64,000 bases of DNA from Aurantiochytrium sp. KH105 (Eukaryota; Sar; Bigyra; Thraustochytrida; Thraustochytriidae): the NCBI GenBank assembly GCA_003116975.1, contig BGKB01000139.1, positions 189,171 to 253,170 on the forward strand, in the 5' to 3' direction. Below, piece by piece: positions 37,449 to 47,417 of the stretch. The stretch's first letter is position 1. Each line of letters opens with the position of its first letter. A program made the position numbers and the translations under genes. The notes under the pieces are model-generated. The model worked only from the letters and a program-made list of their open reading frames with translations, had not been told where the DNA came from and ran no database searches.

Positions 37449-38624
37449 ATGGACTTTCTCGACCAGCAGACGAGCAAGTATGCAGACATCGGCGAGCACT
37501 ACCAGCACCTCGGTGATCTTTACTCGTCCAAGCTGTGGCACCAGCTGACCGAGGAGCTGAGCCGTCTCGTCGCGCTCAAGGAATTCAACCGTGGGCGCAA
37601 TCTCATTGACCTTTACGAGCACTTTATTTCTAAATTCGAGGGCAAGCTCAACCAGCTCAAGTTCATTCAGATCGCCTCGGTCATTGCACGTCAGTACTGC
37701 CCCACGGAGCCGCCAACGCACAGCGAAGTCGACGATGCCGTTGGCTTCATGGAGTTCCTGTGCGAGAAGCGCGCTCGTCTAGGTGAGGACGCGTATCTGG
37801 TCGCGCGCATGTCGATTGCCGAGCTCCTTGTGCAGGTAGGCGACGTCGATGCGCTCAAGGATGCGCGCAAGATTTTGGATGATGCCCAGCCCGTGCTGCA
37901 GGAGCTGGCCGGGACCGGTGCTGAGACCGTTGTGAACTCGAGCTTTTACCGTGTCTCTTGCGAGTATTACAAGGTAGCGGGCCCCGCCGACGACTTTTAC
38001 AAGAGCTGCATCCAGTTTCTTGCATACACGCCGCAGGAGACCCTCGAGCCGGACGTGCAGCAGCGTCTCGCCATGGACATGAGTCTGGCGGCTCTAGTGG
38101 GCGAGACGGTCTTTAACTTTGGTGAGGTTCTGGCCCAGCCGGTGCTGCGCGTCCTCGACAACTCGGATTCGGCATGGCTGCACCAGTTGCTCGAGGCGTT
38201 TTCCGCCGGTGACATTGAGCAGTTCTCCGAGATCATGAGCAACAACAAGAGCGCGGTGACGGCGCAGCCCGTTTTGACCGAAAATCTTGAGTTGCTGCGG
38301 CAAAAGATTGCGCTCTTGTGCCTCATGCAAACGATCTTTGTGCGACCACCCGAGGACCGTCTCATTCCTCTCAAAGAGATTGCCTATGCTACGCGTCTCG
38401 AGGATGACCAGGTCGAGTGGCTTCTCATGAAGGCCATGTCCAAGGGTCTCATCAAGGGTTCCATTGATCAGATCGACCAGACTGTGCAGATTTCCTGGCT
38501 CAAGCCGCGCGTTCTGGATCCGATGCAGCTCGAGACGCTGCGGGATAAGCTCGTGCAGTGGTCCGAAAACGTCGACAAAACTCTCGGTTTCATCGAGGGC
38601 GAGACGCCTGAACTGTTCCAATAA
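37449..38624 (+). CDS. RPN9: 26S proteasome non-ATPase subunit Rpn9 (PSMD13)
   Basis: Rpn9 is a PCI-domain subunit of the lid of the 19S regulatory particle, needed for proteasome assembly. The product is 391 aa (human PSMD13 is 376 aa). It begins MDFLDQQTSKYADIGEHY. Alpha-helical repeats fill the N-terminal half (LWHQLTEELSRLVALKEF, RGRNLIDLYEHFISKFEGK), then FYRVSCEYYKVAGPADDFYK, NFGEVLAQPVLRVLDNSDSAW and a C-terminal PCI winged helix with IPLKEIAYATRLEDDQVEWL and KGLIKGSIDQIDQTVQISW. These match the PSMD13 blocks. It is intronless and converges on ubiquitin-eS30. Confidence 0.93.
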   Translation: MDFLDQQTSKYADIGEHYQHLGDLYSSKLWHQLTEELSRLVALKEFNRGRNLIDLYEHFISKFEGKLNQLKFIQIASVIARQYCPTEPPTHSEVDDAVGFMEFLCEKRARLGEDAYLVARMSIAELLVQVGDVDALKDARKILDDAQPVLQELAGTGAETVVNSSFYRVSCEYYKVAGPADDFYKSCIQFLAYTPQETLEPDVQQRLAMDMSLAALVGETVFNFGEVLAQPVLRVLDNSDSAWLHQLLEAFSAGDIEQFSEIMSNNKSAVTAQPVLTENLELLRQKIALLCLMQTIFVRPPEDRLIPLKEIAYATRLEDDQVEWLLMKAMSKGLIKGSIDQIDQTVQISWLKPRVLDPMQLETLRDKLVQWSENVDKTLGFIEGETPELFQ

Positions 38625-38942
38625 AGCAACATCCACACTACCGAAAACTAAACCAAAAAACCACATGCACTCATTGAAACTTCTGCAATTCTTGTGTCTT
38701 CTTTGTAGGGAGAGCCTTCTTTTTACGTACCTATTCATGCTCGAGAGCAGCTTTCCACGAGACTTGGTTCTGGCGCCGATATCAGCTACAATCTTCAATC
38801 TATGCTCCTTCTTTCTGATATCATCAACAAGTGGTGACAAGGAGTATACAAGAGCAAATCCTCTCGGAAAAAAAATGAAAGGAACAGGCAAGGAGAGGTA
38901 AGGGAAGAGAAAAAGAGTGAGAGTGCACAAAGTCAAGTATAT
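38625..38942. other. Convergent intergenic region Rpn9 / ubiquitin-eS30
   Basis: 318 bp of AT-richer shared 3' flank. No coding frame is supported. Confidence 0.5.
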
Positions 38943-39970
<1,028 letters not shown>

Positions 39971-40152
39971 GGTGCTGGGGGCGCGGTGGTGCTTCGGTCT
40001 CTCCTGAGCCTGCCTCGGTCGGGTCTGCTCCGCCGCCTCTCTCCCCTTCTTCTTTCCTCCTCTCCCCTCCTCCTTTCCTCTCCTCTCCTCTCCTTTCCTC
40101 TCCTTTCCTTTCTTCCCCTGCTCCGCTCCCTCTCCGTTCCCCTCCGGAGCCG

Positions 40153-40201
40153 CACTTGCCGCCGCCCATAACCCACTTGCCGCCGCCCATAGCCCACTTG
40201 C
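40153..40201 (-). promoter_or_regulatory. Phased array of three GCAAGTG elements in the ubiquitin-eS30 promoter
   Basis: On the minus strand GCAAGTG occurs at 40201-40195, 40180-40174 and 40159-40153, exactly 21 bp apart, 183-231 bp before the ATG. The first copy continues as GCAAGTGGGCTATG, identical over 14 bases to the first element of the RPL9 array and in the same orientation relative to the gene. Confidence 0.6.
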
Positions 40202-40355
40202 ACCCACTGCTCGCCGCCCAGGGCCCCGCGCCTCCCTCCCGCGCCGCCACTGCTTGCGCCCCTTAATCGCGCCCCTATCGCCCGCCTCGCGCGCCGCCGC
40301 CTCCGCCCGCGCCCGCCTTAGCCTGTGCGCCGCCCTTGTTACGTCGGCCTTTGGT

Positions 40356-40366
40356 ACCCTAACCCT
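40356..40366 (-). promoter_or_regulatory. Telo-box AGGGTTAGGGT upstream of ubiquitin-eS30
   Basis: The minus strand reads AGGGTTAGGGT about 390 bp before the ubiquitin-eS30 ATG. The 10-base core is identical to the element before RPL9. Confidence 0.5.
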
Positions 40367-40613
40367 GGATAAAGTTAAGGCGGGACACGCGCCACCGACG
40401 GGGTAGCGTGCACGATAATGCGGCGGGGGCACGCGGAAGGTTAGACCGGGGACGGGGTGTGCGAAAAAGGGATAGACCGGGGACGGGGTGTGCGCCGGGA
40501 CTGGGGACCGAGGGGGGCGGGACCCAAACGGGTTTCACAATACAAACGAGCCCCAGGCGAGGCGGGGAAGACGCGGCGGCAGCAAGAGCAGCAGCAGCAG
40601 CAGCAGCGGGATT

Positions 40614-41633
40614 ATGTCGACGGAGGCCGCCGTCGCGGCGGTGGCGAACGTGGACCGGGAGGTCGCGAGCGGCGGCAACAGAAGGCAAGGGACGGACGAC
40701 GAAGATGATGCCGCGCGCACCAGCGTGTGGGGCAAAAACACCCTCGGCACTGGTGAGGACGGGGAGAGCGAGGAGGACGCGGAGTCGGCTCGGATCAAAG
40801 AAGACGCAAGAGCTGACGCAAGCTCGTGCTCTTCTGAAATCGACGCCCGCAGCCCGCCGTGGACGCTCATGCGAGAGGCCACGGATTCCTACGTTCGCAC
40901 AGGGATTTTCCCACCCGTGTCACCGCGTTTCCTACGATGCGCAAAGTCGGATCCCACGCTGGCCCAGAAACGCTGGGAGGACACGCTGCGGTGGCGCGCC
41001 GAAAATGACATCAACGATCTCTTGAAAACCCCACAACCCTTCTTCGAAAGGATCAAGACGCATTACCCACACCACATGCATCTACGCAGCGCCAACGGAT
41101 GCCAGGTCTACTACGAGCAGGTTGGCCGCATCAATCTCAAAGGACTGCACGCGAGCGGCGTCGGCTTTGATGACCTCGTCGACTTTTACACCTTTGAGGC
41201 CGAGTTCCTTTACACATTTTTGCTCCCTGACGAAGAAAGTCAGACCATTACTGTCATCGACTGTTCGGGGCTCACGCTTCGCAAGCTTCCGGGGGAGGCC
41301 ATGCGATTCATTCGCACTGCAAATTCAATTATGGGTGCCCACTACCCAGAGCGCGCCTTTCGTGTCTACATCATCAACGCTCCAATCTACTTTACCGTCC
41401 TTTGGCGCGCCATTTCCTCACTCATCGATCCGTCCACTCTGAAAAAGGTCAAGGTCATTCATGGCAAAGCTGCTTCGCTCAAGGCCTTGGAGGAGTTCAT
41501 CCCGCTCGAGAATATACCCAAAATGTACGGCGGTCGCTGCGAAATTCCTTTTGGCGAGTCTTCCGAGGAACACAAGCTAAGGAATCTTGTGACGCAGCTC
41601 GACGAAGCCGCAGAGCGTGACAATGACGTGTAG
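40614..41633 (+). CDS. CRAL-TRIO (Sec14-like) lipid-transfer protein
   Basis: 339 aa. After an acidic, disordered N-terminus (residues 1-80) comes a CRAL-TRIO N-terminal helical domain (about 95-145, FLRCAKSDPTLAQKRWEDTL, with WRAENDINDLL). The lipid-binding fold (about 160-320) follows with VIDCSGLTLRKLPGEAMRFI, HYPERAFRVYIINAPIYFTV and the KVKVIHG/LEEFIPLENIPKMYGG end typical of Sec14 proteins. Such proteins bind phosphatidylinositol and another lipid and present them to kinases at membranes. No other domain is present, so it is a short stand-alone Sec14-like protein. The ATG at 40614 is the first in frame; a GTG start further up is not plausible. It diverges from ubiquitin-eS30. Confidence 0.9.
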   Translation: MSTEAAVAAVANVDREVASGGNRRQGTDDEDDAARTSVWGKNTLGTGEDGESEEDAESARIKEDARADASSCSSEIDARSPPWTLMREATDSYVRTGIFPPVSPRFLRCAKSDPTLAQKRWEDTLRWRAENDINDLLKTPQPFFERIKTHYPHHMHLRSANGCQVYYEQVGRINLKGLHASGVGFDDLVDFYTFEAEFLYTFLLPDEESQTITVIDCSGLTLRKLPGEAMRFIRTANSIMGAHYPERAFRVYIINAPIYFTVLWRAISSLIDPSTLKKVKVIHGKAASLKALEEFIPLENIPKMYGGRCEIPFGESSEEHKLRNLVTQLDEAAERDNDV

Positions 41634-42062
41634 GTTTTCTCTGTTCTCTTTTCTATTATTATATTCTGTTCTTCAAAACATGTCATGCGTTTTTGCGAAA
41701 CGTCTTTCTTTAGCTTCAATCTTTTCCTCTTGCAATCCGCTGGTCTTGACCTCCTATCAAAAGGCAATAAGGTGGCCAGGTCTTCAAATGTTTACTTTGT
41801 ACCGCCAGCCAACGCAAGCACCTCGGATTCGAAACAACCCAAGGAATTCGTTTTACTCGCATTTTCGAAAGAGGAACAGGACATGATGAATGCATCCATG
41901 CATTGAAAAGTATACAAGATCAGTTTGGTTATGTTCACTCGCTCGCAGGCCACATGACCCTCTCGCCCGTCAGAAGAAAGCCAGCCAGCCATCCTGAGAG
42001 GATTGTACAAGGCCTTTTTCGTCTCTACCAAGCACATTGCTGCCTATCGCGATAGAGTGCGG
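41634..42062. other. Convergent intergenic region CRAL-TRIO / PP2C
   Basis: 429 bp of AT-richer DNA between two gene ends. No supported gene. Confidence 0.5.
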
Positions 42063-43259
42063 CTACAAGGAAGCAACCTTCATGTTGTCCAAAAGGCAAA
42101 TAGCTACCATGGAGGTGTTGTCCTGGTACTTTTGGCTCTTTCCGCGCTTGATGGCAAAGTATACGAGACTTTCCGCGGCGAGGTCGGCGCAGAATTCCAT
42201 GGGTTCCTGGCCGGGCTCTGGGTCCTCACGGCCCTCCTTGAGGGCGTCGTAGGCGTTGCGGAATCCCTTGCAAATTGGCTTGTACGACTCGCCGAGGCCC
42301 TTGGTGAGATTGTCCGAGAGGCCGTCCGAGGAAATGACAATGTACTCGACATCCGAGGGCAAGTCGATGCTGCGCGTGTCCGGATCCGCGATCACGACTC
42401 CCTCCTGGCCGCCCAACTTGGGCACCTTGTACTTGATGTCCCCGATGCTGCGCGAAATATTGAGGCCGCTGGGGAAGACGCGCAGGGGGCCCTCCTTGCG
42501 CTGGCCGCCGCGGCGCCAGAACCCGGTCCCCTCGACGACCTTGGCCTTGATCTCGCCGCCGGACTTTTCGATGCGCTCCTGCTCGCGCGCCAGGCTCGGC
42601 CGGTGCTGCGTGGTCATGGCCGTGGCCGTGCCCGCGCGGTCCAGCAGCCAGCACGGCGAGTCCCCTGTCCACGCGCAGTGCAGCTGGTTGCTCTCCAGGA
42701 TGGCGATGGTGATGGTGGTCCCCGAACGGTCCGCGGGGTCATGCTCGCAGACCCTGCGGCACCACTTGCGCTCCATCTCCATGATGGCCTTGCGCATGGC
42801 GTCGGGCCAGGAGCCGGGGGCGCGGATGAACTCGAGGCAGATCTGCGTCAGGATGCGCTGCTGCACGTACTCCTTGCAGGTCGGCCCGGCGTGCCCGTCC
42901 AGGAGGCAGACGAAGGTCCGCCTTGGGGACATGTCGATGTCGATGCAGTCCAGCCCGTTGGCCGCCGCCACCTTTTCCATGAAAGCGTTGAAGTTCGGGT
43001 CCACCGCGACGCCGTCCTCTTGCGTCGCCTTGGTGCCCTGGTGCAAGAAGCTCCCGATCACCAGGTCGTGCGCCTGAGGACTCACGCCGGGTGTGATCGA
43101 GGTCGAGGGCATTGCCGTCGTCGAGATTCCTGCGGTGGATGCACCGCCCGCTGATTCGGATGATGCATTGGCGGTAGTAGCAGCAGCAGCAGACTCACCT
43201 TCGGCCGCCGCAGCTTGGATGTCTCCTGCTCTCGACGCCGTTCTCTCAATCTCGGTCAT
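42063..43259 (-). CDS. PP2C-family (PPM) Ser/Thr protein phosphatase
   Basis: 398 aa. A low-complexity N-terminus of about 60 residues precedes a PPM catalytic domain to the C-terminus. Motifs in order: KATQEDGVAV, FVCLLDGHAG (family DGHxG), SGTTITIAIL, WTGDSPCWLL, LNISRSIGD, YIVISSDGLSD and YQDNTSMVAI. The aspartates that bind the two metal ions are all present. Variants from the consensus are GDSP for GDSR and SSDGLSD for ASDGLWD. The ATG at 43259 is the first in frame; the frame stays open about 50 codons upstream without an ATG, so a short upstream exon is possible. The target is unknown. An equally long antisense frame exists and is not considered a gene. Confidence 0.88.
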   Translation of the reverse strand: MTEIERTASRAGDIQAAAAEGESAAAATTANASSESAGGASTAGISTTAMPSTSITPGVSPQAHDLVIGSFLHQGTKATQEDGVAVDPNFNAFMEKVAAANGLDCIDIDMSPRRTFVCLLDGHAGPTCKEYVQQRILTQICLEFIRAPGSWPDAMRKAIMEMERKWCRRVCEHDPADRSGTTITIAILESNQLHCAWTGDSPCWLLDRAGTATAMTTQHRPSLAREQERIEKSGGEIKAKVVEGTGFWRRGGQRKEGPLRVFPSGLNISRSIGDIKYKVPKLGGQEGVVIADPDTRSIDLPSDVEYIVISSDGLSDNLTKGLGESYKPICKGFRNAYDALKEGREDPEPGQEPMEFCADLAAESLVYFAIKRGKSQKYQDNTSMVAICLLDNMKVASL

Positions 43260-44485
43260 CTTATCCTTCTCGAGCTCCTTGGCATGCACCGAAAGAGACG
43301 CAAGCGTGGGTTGGCTGCAAACGTATTTGATCACAACCTGGAAAGTCTTGGGTTGAGGTTTTGCCCTTCCTTTGCCCTTCCCCGCGTGGACCAAGGACCC
43401 AGACACTGCTGCTGCTGCTGCTATAACTACAACTACTCACTGCTACTACTGCCGTTGTTGCTCGTTGCCAGGGCGTCCGCGTGGCTTTCAGCTCGCAGGT
43501 TAGTTTACTTTGGTCCCGCGACTCGAGGTTGGCAGACCCACCTTGGGTGCTGCAGGAGGCGCCGCGTCCGGACCTTCTGAACCCACGTTAGCCCCGAATG
43601 AGCCGCGCAGGCGGCCGCGGCTACGACTTCCCACCAAGCGGACCTCGCCAGTACTCAGATGTCCCCGCTTGGACGCCGAAATGTCCCCGGGCGGCCAGCC
43701 AAGTCCACCTGTACAGCCCGCTCTTTTGATACGAAAAAAGCGAGGCCTGCCGCCACCGACAGACAAGCAAGCCAAACCCAAGCCCAAGCCTCACTGCGTC
43801 CGCCAATACCCTGTAAGCCACGCATTTCTCATGCCACCAGTCCTCTTCCTTCCATTGGGACGAATTCGTCCCAGTCTTGAAATCGTCCCAGTCTCATCAC
43901 TAGGAAAGAAAATTGTTTCCACGAGAATCTCGCGATCTTCGAATTGATTGCGGCTTCAACAGCGACCAATCGTAGCTGAAAAGACAACAGCGAAGATGAA
44001 TTTAGCGCATGAAAACCATGATTTACCCATCTGTCCGCCTCAGGGCACTCCTGAAAAAAAAACAAACGAACACAAACTTTCGATTGGACGAGGTGTTTCA
44101 GTCTTTACCGTCCCGTCCCGAACCTCACCGTCCTGACCCGTACCTACGACAAGCTTTGATGTAGCTCATTCGCGTACGAGTCGGCAAACAGGGCGGCTGC
44201 GATGACGGAAAAGGGAAAAGAAAGAGGAGAAACTAAAAGCATTGTCCATCGTGTTTGTTCTCGCGTAATCTGCATGTCAAATGCCGTGCATTTAGTGGAG
44301 TGCGAACGTCAAGACTTGTATATGGTAGGAAATAGTTCGTAGGTAGACCATTGCATGAAGGCATCCGTGAACAATAGTTGTGAACGGCGGAGTGACAATT
44401 TTTTGCCATGGGCTACGGTATGAAGATTGATTTACTGCTTGCCTGTCTTTAAAGCAGAGATGAGAAGAAACATTTTATTTATGAT
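43260..44485. other. Intergenic: PP2C 5' flank and EGF-protein 3' flank
   Basis: 1.2 kb with a CTG run (about 43408-43422) close to the PP2C start and AT-richer DNA after about 43800. It contains no frame with family resemblance. Confidence 0.5.
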
Positions 44486-46435
44486 TTATTCGTTGCCATA
44501 CCCGAGCGAGAGCGCGTTCTGCAGCGAGCAGGCCCAGCCCGTGTAGCCCTTGAAGCAGCGGCAGATGCCCTCCTCGCGGTCGCAGAGACCACGGCCAGAG
44601 CACTCCTCCTTCTCAGAGGTGGCATCACCACGCTGAGCAACGTCCTCATTGGCAGAAGGATCGCTCGTCGTCTCACTATCATTGGTGTCGTCACCAGTGT
44701 AAGAATCCGCAAAGAAGATGTGCGTCAAACCGCGCGTCGCATCCCATGCGTTGATCGAAGAGATCTTGGGTGAGCGGGTATTGAAGCCATCGACTTCGAG
44801 AACATCACCAACGGAGAGAAGCGCCGTAATGTCTGTGTTCGTCTCAAAGTAGTAGCTCTCCTGCTTCACAATGATATCATATGTAGTGCCGTCGCAGTCC
44901 GCGAGATCCTCGGCAACAGTGATAACCGCATCATCATCAGTAGCAGCAACGGTGAACGTTCCCCGAAGAACAGTGCCGCACGTGATCTTCACGCGTGAGT
45001 TAAGCGGGAAAGCAGCAGCATCGCCCGACGAAAGAGTGACCACCTTGGTAGCGATGTCACAGCTGTTACCGGACGAGCACGTGACTTGACTGTTAGTGGT
45101 ATCGCTAGGGTGCGTAAAGGCCATGGTGATACCGCCTGCCTCATCCTGAGTAGCGAGCTGGCGCGAGCTCGAGACGGAACTGCCAACGAGAGCCGAAAGA
45201 CGCTGCGAGTCCGTAAGGCCGCCAACGGTGACCTCGGAAGTATCCACCTCAAGGTTGGTGAGATCGCCGTACTGATTGGGGAAGGTAATCTCAAAACGAA
45301 TCGACCACATGTGCTCGACAATGTAGCACGTGGAGTCAGTGATGTCGGTGAACGATGTGTCCGTGGTGCCATCATATGTAAGAAGGGCGGTGCTGCTCAA
45401 ATAGCGAACTTTATCCTCATCCGCTGACGTTTCAGGGCACCGAACAGGCGTGGTGTCGACCGTGACTGAGTACCCATTGGTAGTCCCGGTGCCGAAGGCG
45501 TTTGATGCAATGTCGACGGTGCCGGTGATGACGTGCTCAGCATATCCAGCTGTGACGGTGACTCCGGAAAGCACGTCGTTGGGAAGCGAGTTGAGAGCAT
45601 CCGCTACAGCGTCGGTGTAAGACGAGGACATGGTGGTGTCGTAAGGGACGACGGGGATCGCGTCAGTGGTCCACTGCTTGCCGTTGTAGTCGGTGTACTT
45701 GAGGCGAAAATGGCCCGCAAAGGTGTTATCATTCGTGCCGTCATAGTCAGTGTAGATGTCAACCCACTGCTTTTCAGTGGTCTGGCCAACAGTGAGCGGA
45801 TCATCGCCATAGCCGCACTTGCGCTCGGAGCAGTCCGGACCGGAGTAGCCCGCGTCGCACACGCACGAGCGCGACATGTCCTTGTCCCAGAGATTGTAGG
45901 TGTATGAGCCCTTTTGCTGCGAGACTGTCTGGCACACGCCATGGCCGTTGCAGTCGTTCGGGCAGCTAGAGCGGCGGCAGCCAGCGCCAGTGTAGCCCTC
46001 GAAGCACTCGCACTCGCCGGTAGAGCGGTCGCAGATGCCCTGGTTCGAGCACTCCATGTAAAAGTGACCCTCATCCACGCCGGCGGCGTTGCTGAAGGCG
46101 GGCCACTGCTCCCAGGTGCCATAGGGCTCCTGCTCGTCGACGACGTAGTCGAATCCAGAAGCCGTAAATGCGTTGTCCGAATCGTAGATGGTGATATCGT
46201 CGCGGTCACCGTCCCCGTTGATGTCACCGTTGGCGTTGGTAGTCACCCACGCCCAGCTCTTGGGGCACGCACGAAGCGAGCAGTCGCCACCCACCCAGTC
46301 AACGTGGCAGGTGCAGGCATCATACCGGCCGCAAGTACCATGGCCAGAGCAAGCATTCGGGCAGGCCGCTTGGGCGGTCTCAAGAACGGCCAGGACCAGC
46401 ACGACTGCCGCGCTGATGGCCTTCATGGCGGGCAT
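44486..46435 (-). CDS. Secreted EGF-repeat protein of the SIG/Ocm1 mastigoneme type
   Basis: 649 aa with a signal peptide (MPAMKAISAAVVLVLAVLETA, cut near AQA-ACP). Three EGF-like modules lie near the N-terminus: CPNACSGHGTC, CSNQGICDRSTGECECFEG and CPNDCNGHGVC with CVCDAGYSGPDC. Next comes the block ERKCGYGDDPLTVGQ, a beta-rich middle (about residues 220-580), and a fourth EGF module at the end (CSGRGLCDREEGICRCFKG). This order fits the stramenopile family that includes diatom SIG proteins and Ochromonas mastigoneme protein Ocm1, which build or decorate the tubular hairs of the anterior flagellum. No membrane anchor is seen at the C-terminus. Family assignment is from recognition of motifs; the role in hairs is inference. 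The start at 46435 opens directly on the signal peptide. Confidence 0.82.
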   Translation of the reverse strand: MPAMKAISAAVVLVLAVLETAQAACPNACSGHGTCGRYDACTCHVDWVGGDCSLRACPKSWAWVTTNANGDINGDGDRDDITIYDSDNAFTASGFDYVVDEQEPYGTWEQWPAFSNAAGVDEGHFYMECSNQGICDRSTGECECFEGYTGAGCRRSSCPNDCNGHGVCQTVSQQKGSYTYNLWDKDMSRSCVCDAGYSGPDCSERKCGYGDDPLTVGQTTEKQWVDIYTDYDGTNDNTFAGHFRLKYTDYNGKQWTTDAIPVVPYDTTMSSSYTDAVADALNSLPNDVLSGVTVTAGYAEHVITGTVDIASNAFGTGTTNGYSVTVDTTPVRCPETSADEDKVRYLSSTALLTYDGTTDTSFTDITDSTCYIVEHMWSIRFEITFPNQYGDLTNLEVDTSEVTVGGLTDSQRLSALVGSSVSSSRQLATQDEAGGITMAFTHPSDTTNSQVTCSSGNSCDIATKVVTLSSGDAAAFPLNSRVKITCGTVLRGTFTVAATDDDAVITVAEDLADCDGTTYDIIVKQESYYFETNTDITALLSVGDVLEVDGFNTRSPKISSINAWDATRGLTHIFFADSYTGDDTNDSETTSDPSANEDVAQRGDATSEKEECSGRGLCDREEGICRCFKGYTGWACSLQNALSLGYGNE

Positions 46436-47417
46436 CTTGATAGTCGTCGCCTTTCGCAGCACTCTTTATTTCTTGGACGCACGCGCAGGCGGAGACTCGC
46501 TCCCCGCGTTCGGAAAACTTGAAAAAGGTCTCCGGTTTCCTCAAGTTGCAGGTTTGGTGATCGTTTTTGCTGCTCCTGCTGCTGCGCTGACCTGCATACC
46601 TGATGAGCTTGCTCGCTTGGCCTTGATGCGACCACGGACGAAAATGTATCGTGCACACCGCGGTCACTAGCTAAAAAATTCAGTATTTCCCTCTTGCCAA
46701 CTTTTTTTTCTCGTAGAGCACCGCTCTGTTGGAGGGAAACATTTGCCCCCCTCTTTTTGCCTACCTCGCGTCCCTGAGACTATTCAAGACGACGCCTCTG
46801 CAGTCCTCGAGCGAGGTAGAGAGGGCAGTTCAACGGAAACGGCCTCAACTCGACTCAGAGGAATCGAGAGGGGCGCTTCTCTGCAGCGAGGGCAAGAGGG
46901 AAAAGCCTCAGAGTGCCGGTACCATCGAGTTACCGTTGAACGGGCAAGTGCACAGCATGGCAGGCAGGGTTCCAACGGCGCCGCGGCGTGCGAGCAACGT
47001 ATTTCTTCTTTTCATTGACTGCGGCATAGAGACGTTGACAAGTCCGGGAAGGGGTAGCCTTTGCTCACTGTCAGTATGTGCCATCGATTTTCGGTTGGGC
47101 CGGCGCGTGAGAAAGAAATCACGAGCACGATCATTCACTGATTTACAAAAATGAAAATGCAGGGAGAGGTGCATGAAACACTTCGCGTCCCATGGGTTGC
47201 CGGGATCACCGGCATAATGTAAGTATAGGCCCTTTACGAGTGAAAAAGAGAGTTCACCGGATACATCGAAATTTGCTTGTGCGCTGAGGACGCTCTGTGT
47301 TGCTCATTGTTTTTAGATACGAGGAGCAGTCATGCTGGAAGAAGACGAGAAGCGAGGCATAATGAGGGCAAGAGAAATGATATAGTTGTCATGGGGCGTA
47401 CGTGAAATAGGGTATAG
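46436..47417. other. Intergenic: EGF-protein 5' flank and VPS9-protein 3' flank
   Basis: Nearly 1 kb without a supported frame. The part next to the EGF gene should hold its promoter; no clear element was found. Confidence 0.5.

Larger units (their letters stand above)
39971..40613. promoter_or_regulatory. Divergent promoter ubiquitin-eS30 / CRAL-TRIO gene
   Basis: 643 bp between two starts, with TCC/TTTCC-type pyrimidine repeats (about 40035-40125), the GCAAGTG array and a telo-box (listed separately), and a direct repeat of GACGGGGTGTGCG (about 40450-40495). A CAG-type run (about 40588-40609) ends just before the CRAL-TRIO ATG. No gene lies within. Confidence 0.5.

Noticed and set aside
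42003-43154. 383-codon frame antisense to the PP2C gene
   Set aside because: The PP2C motifs on the minus strand are decisive; the plus-strand frame has no recognisable motif and no good start.
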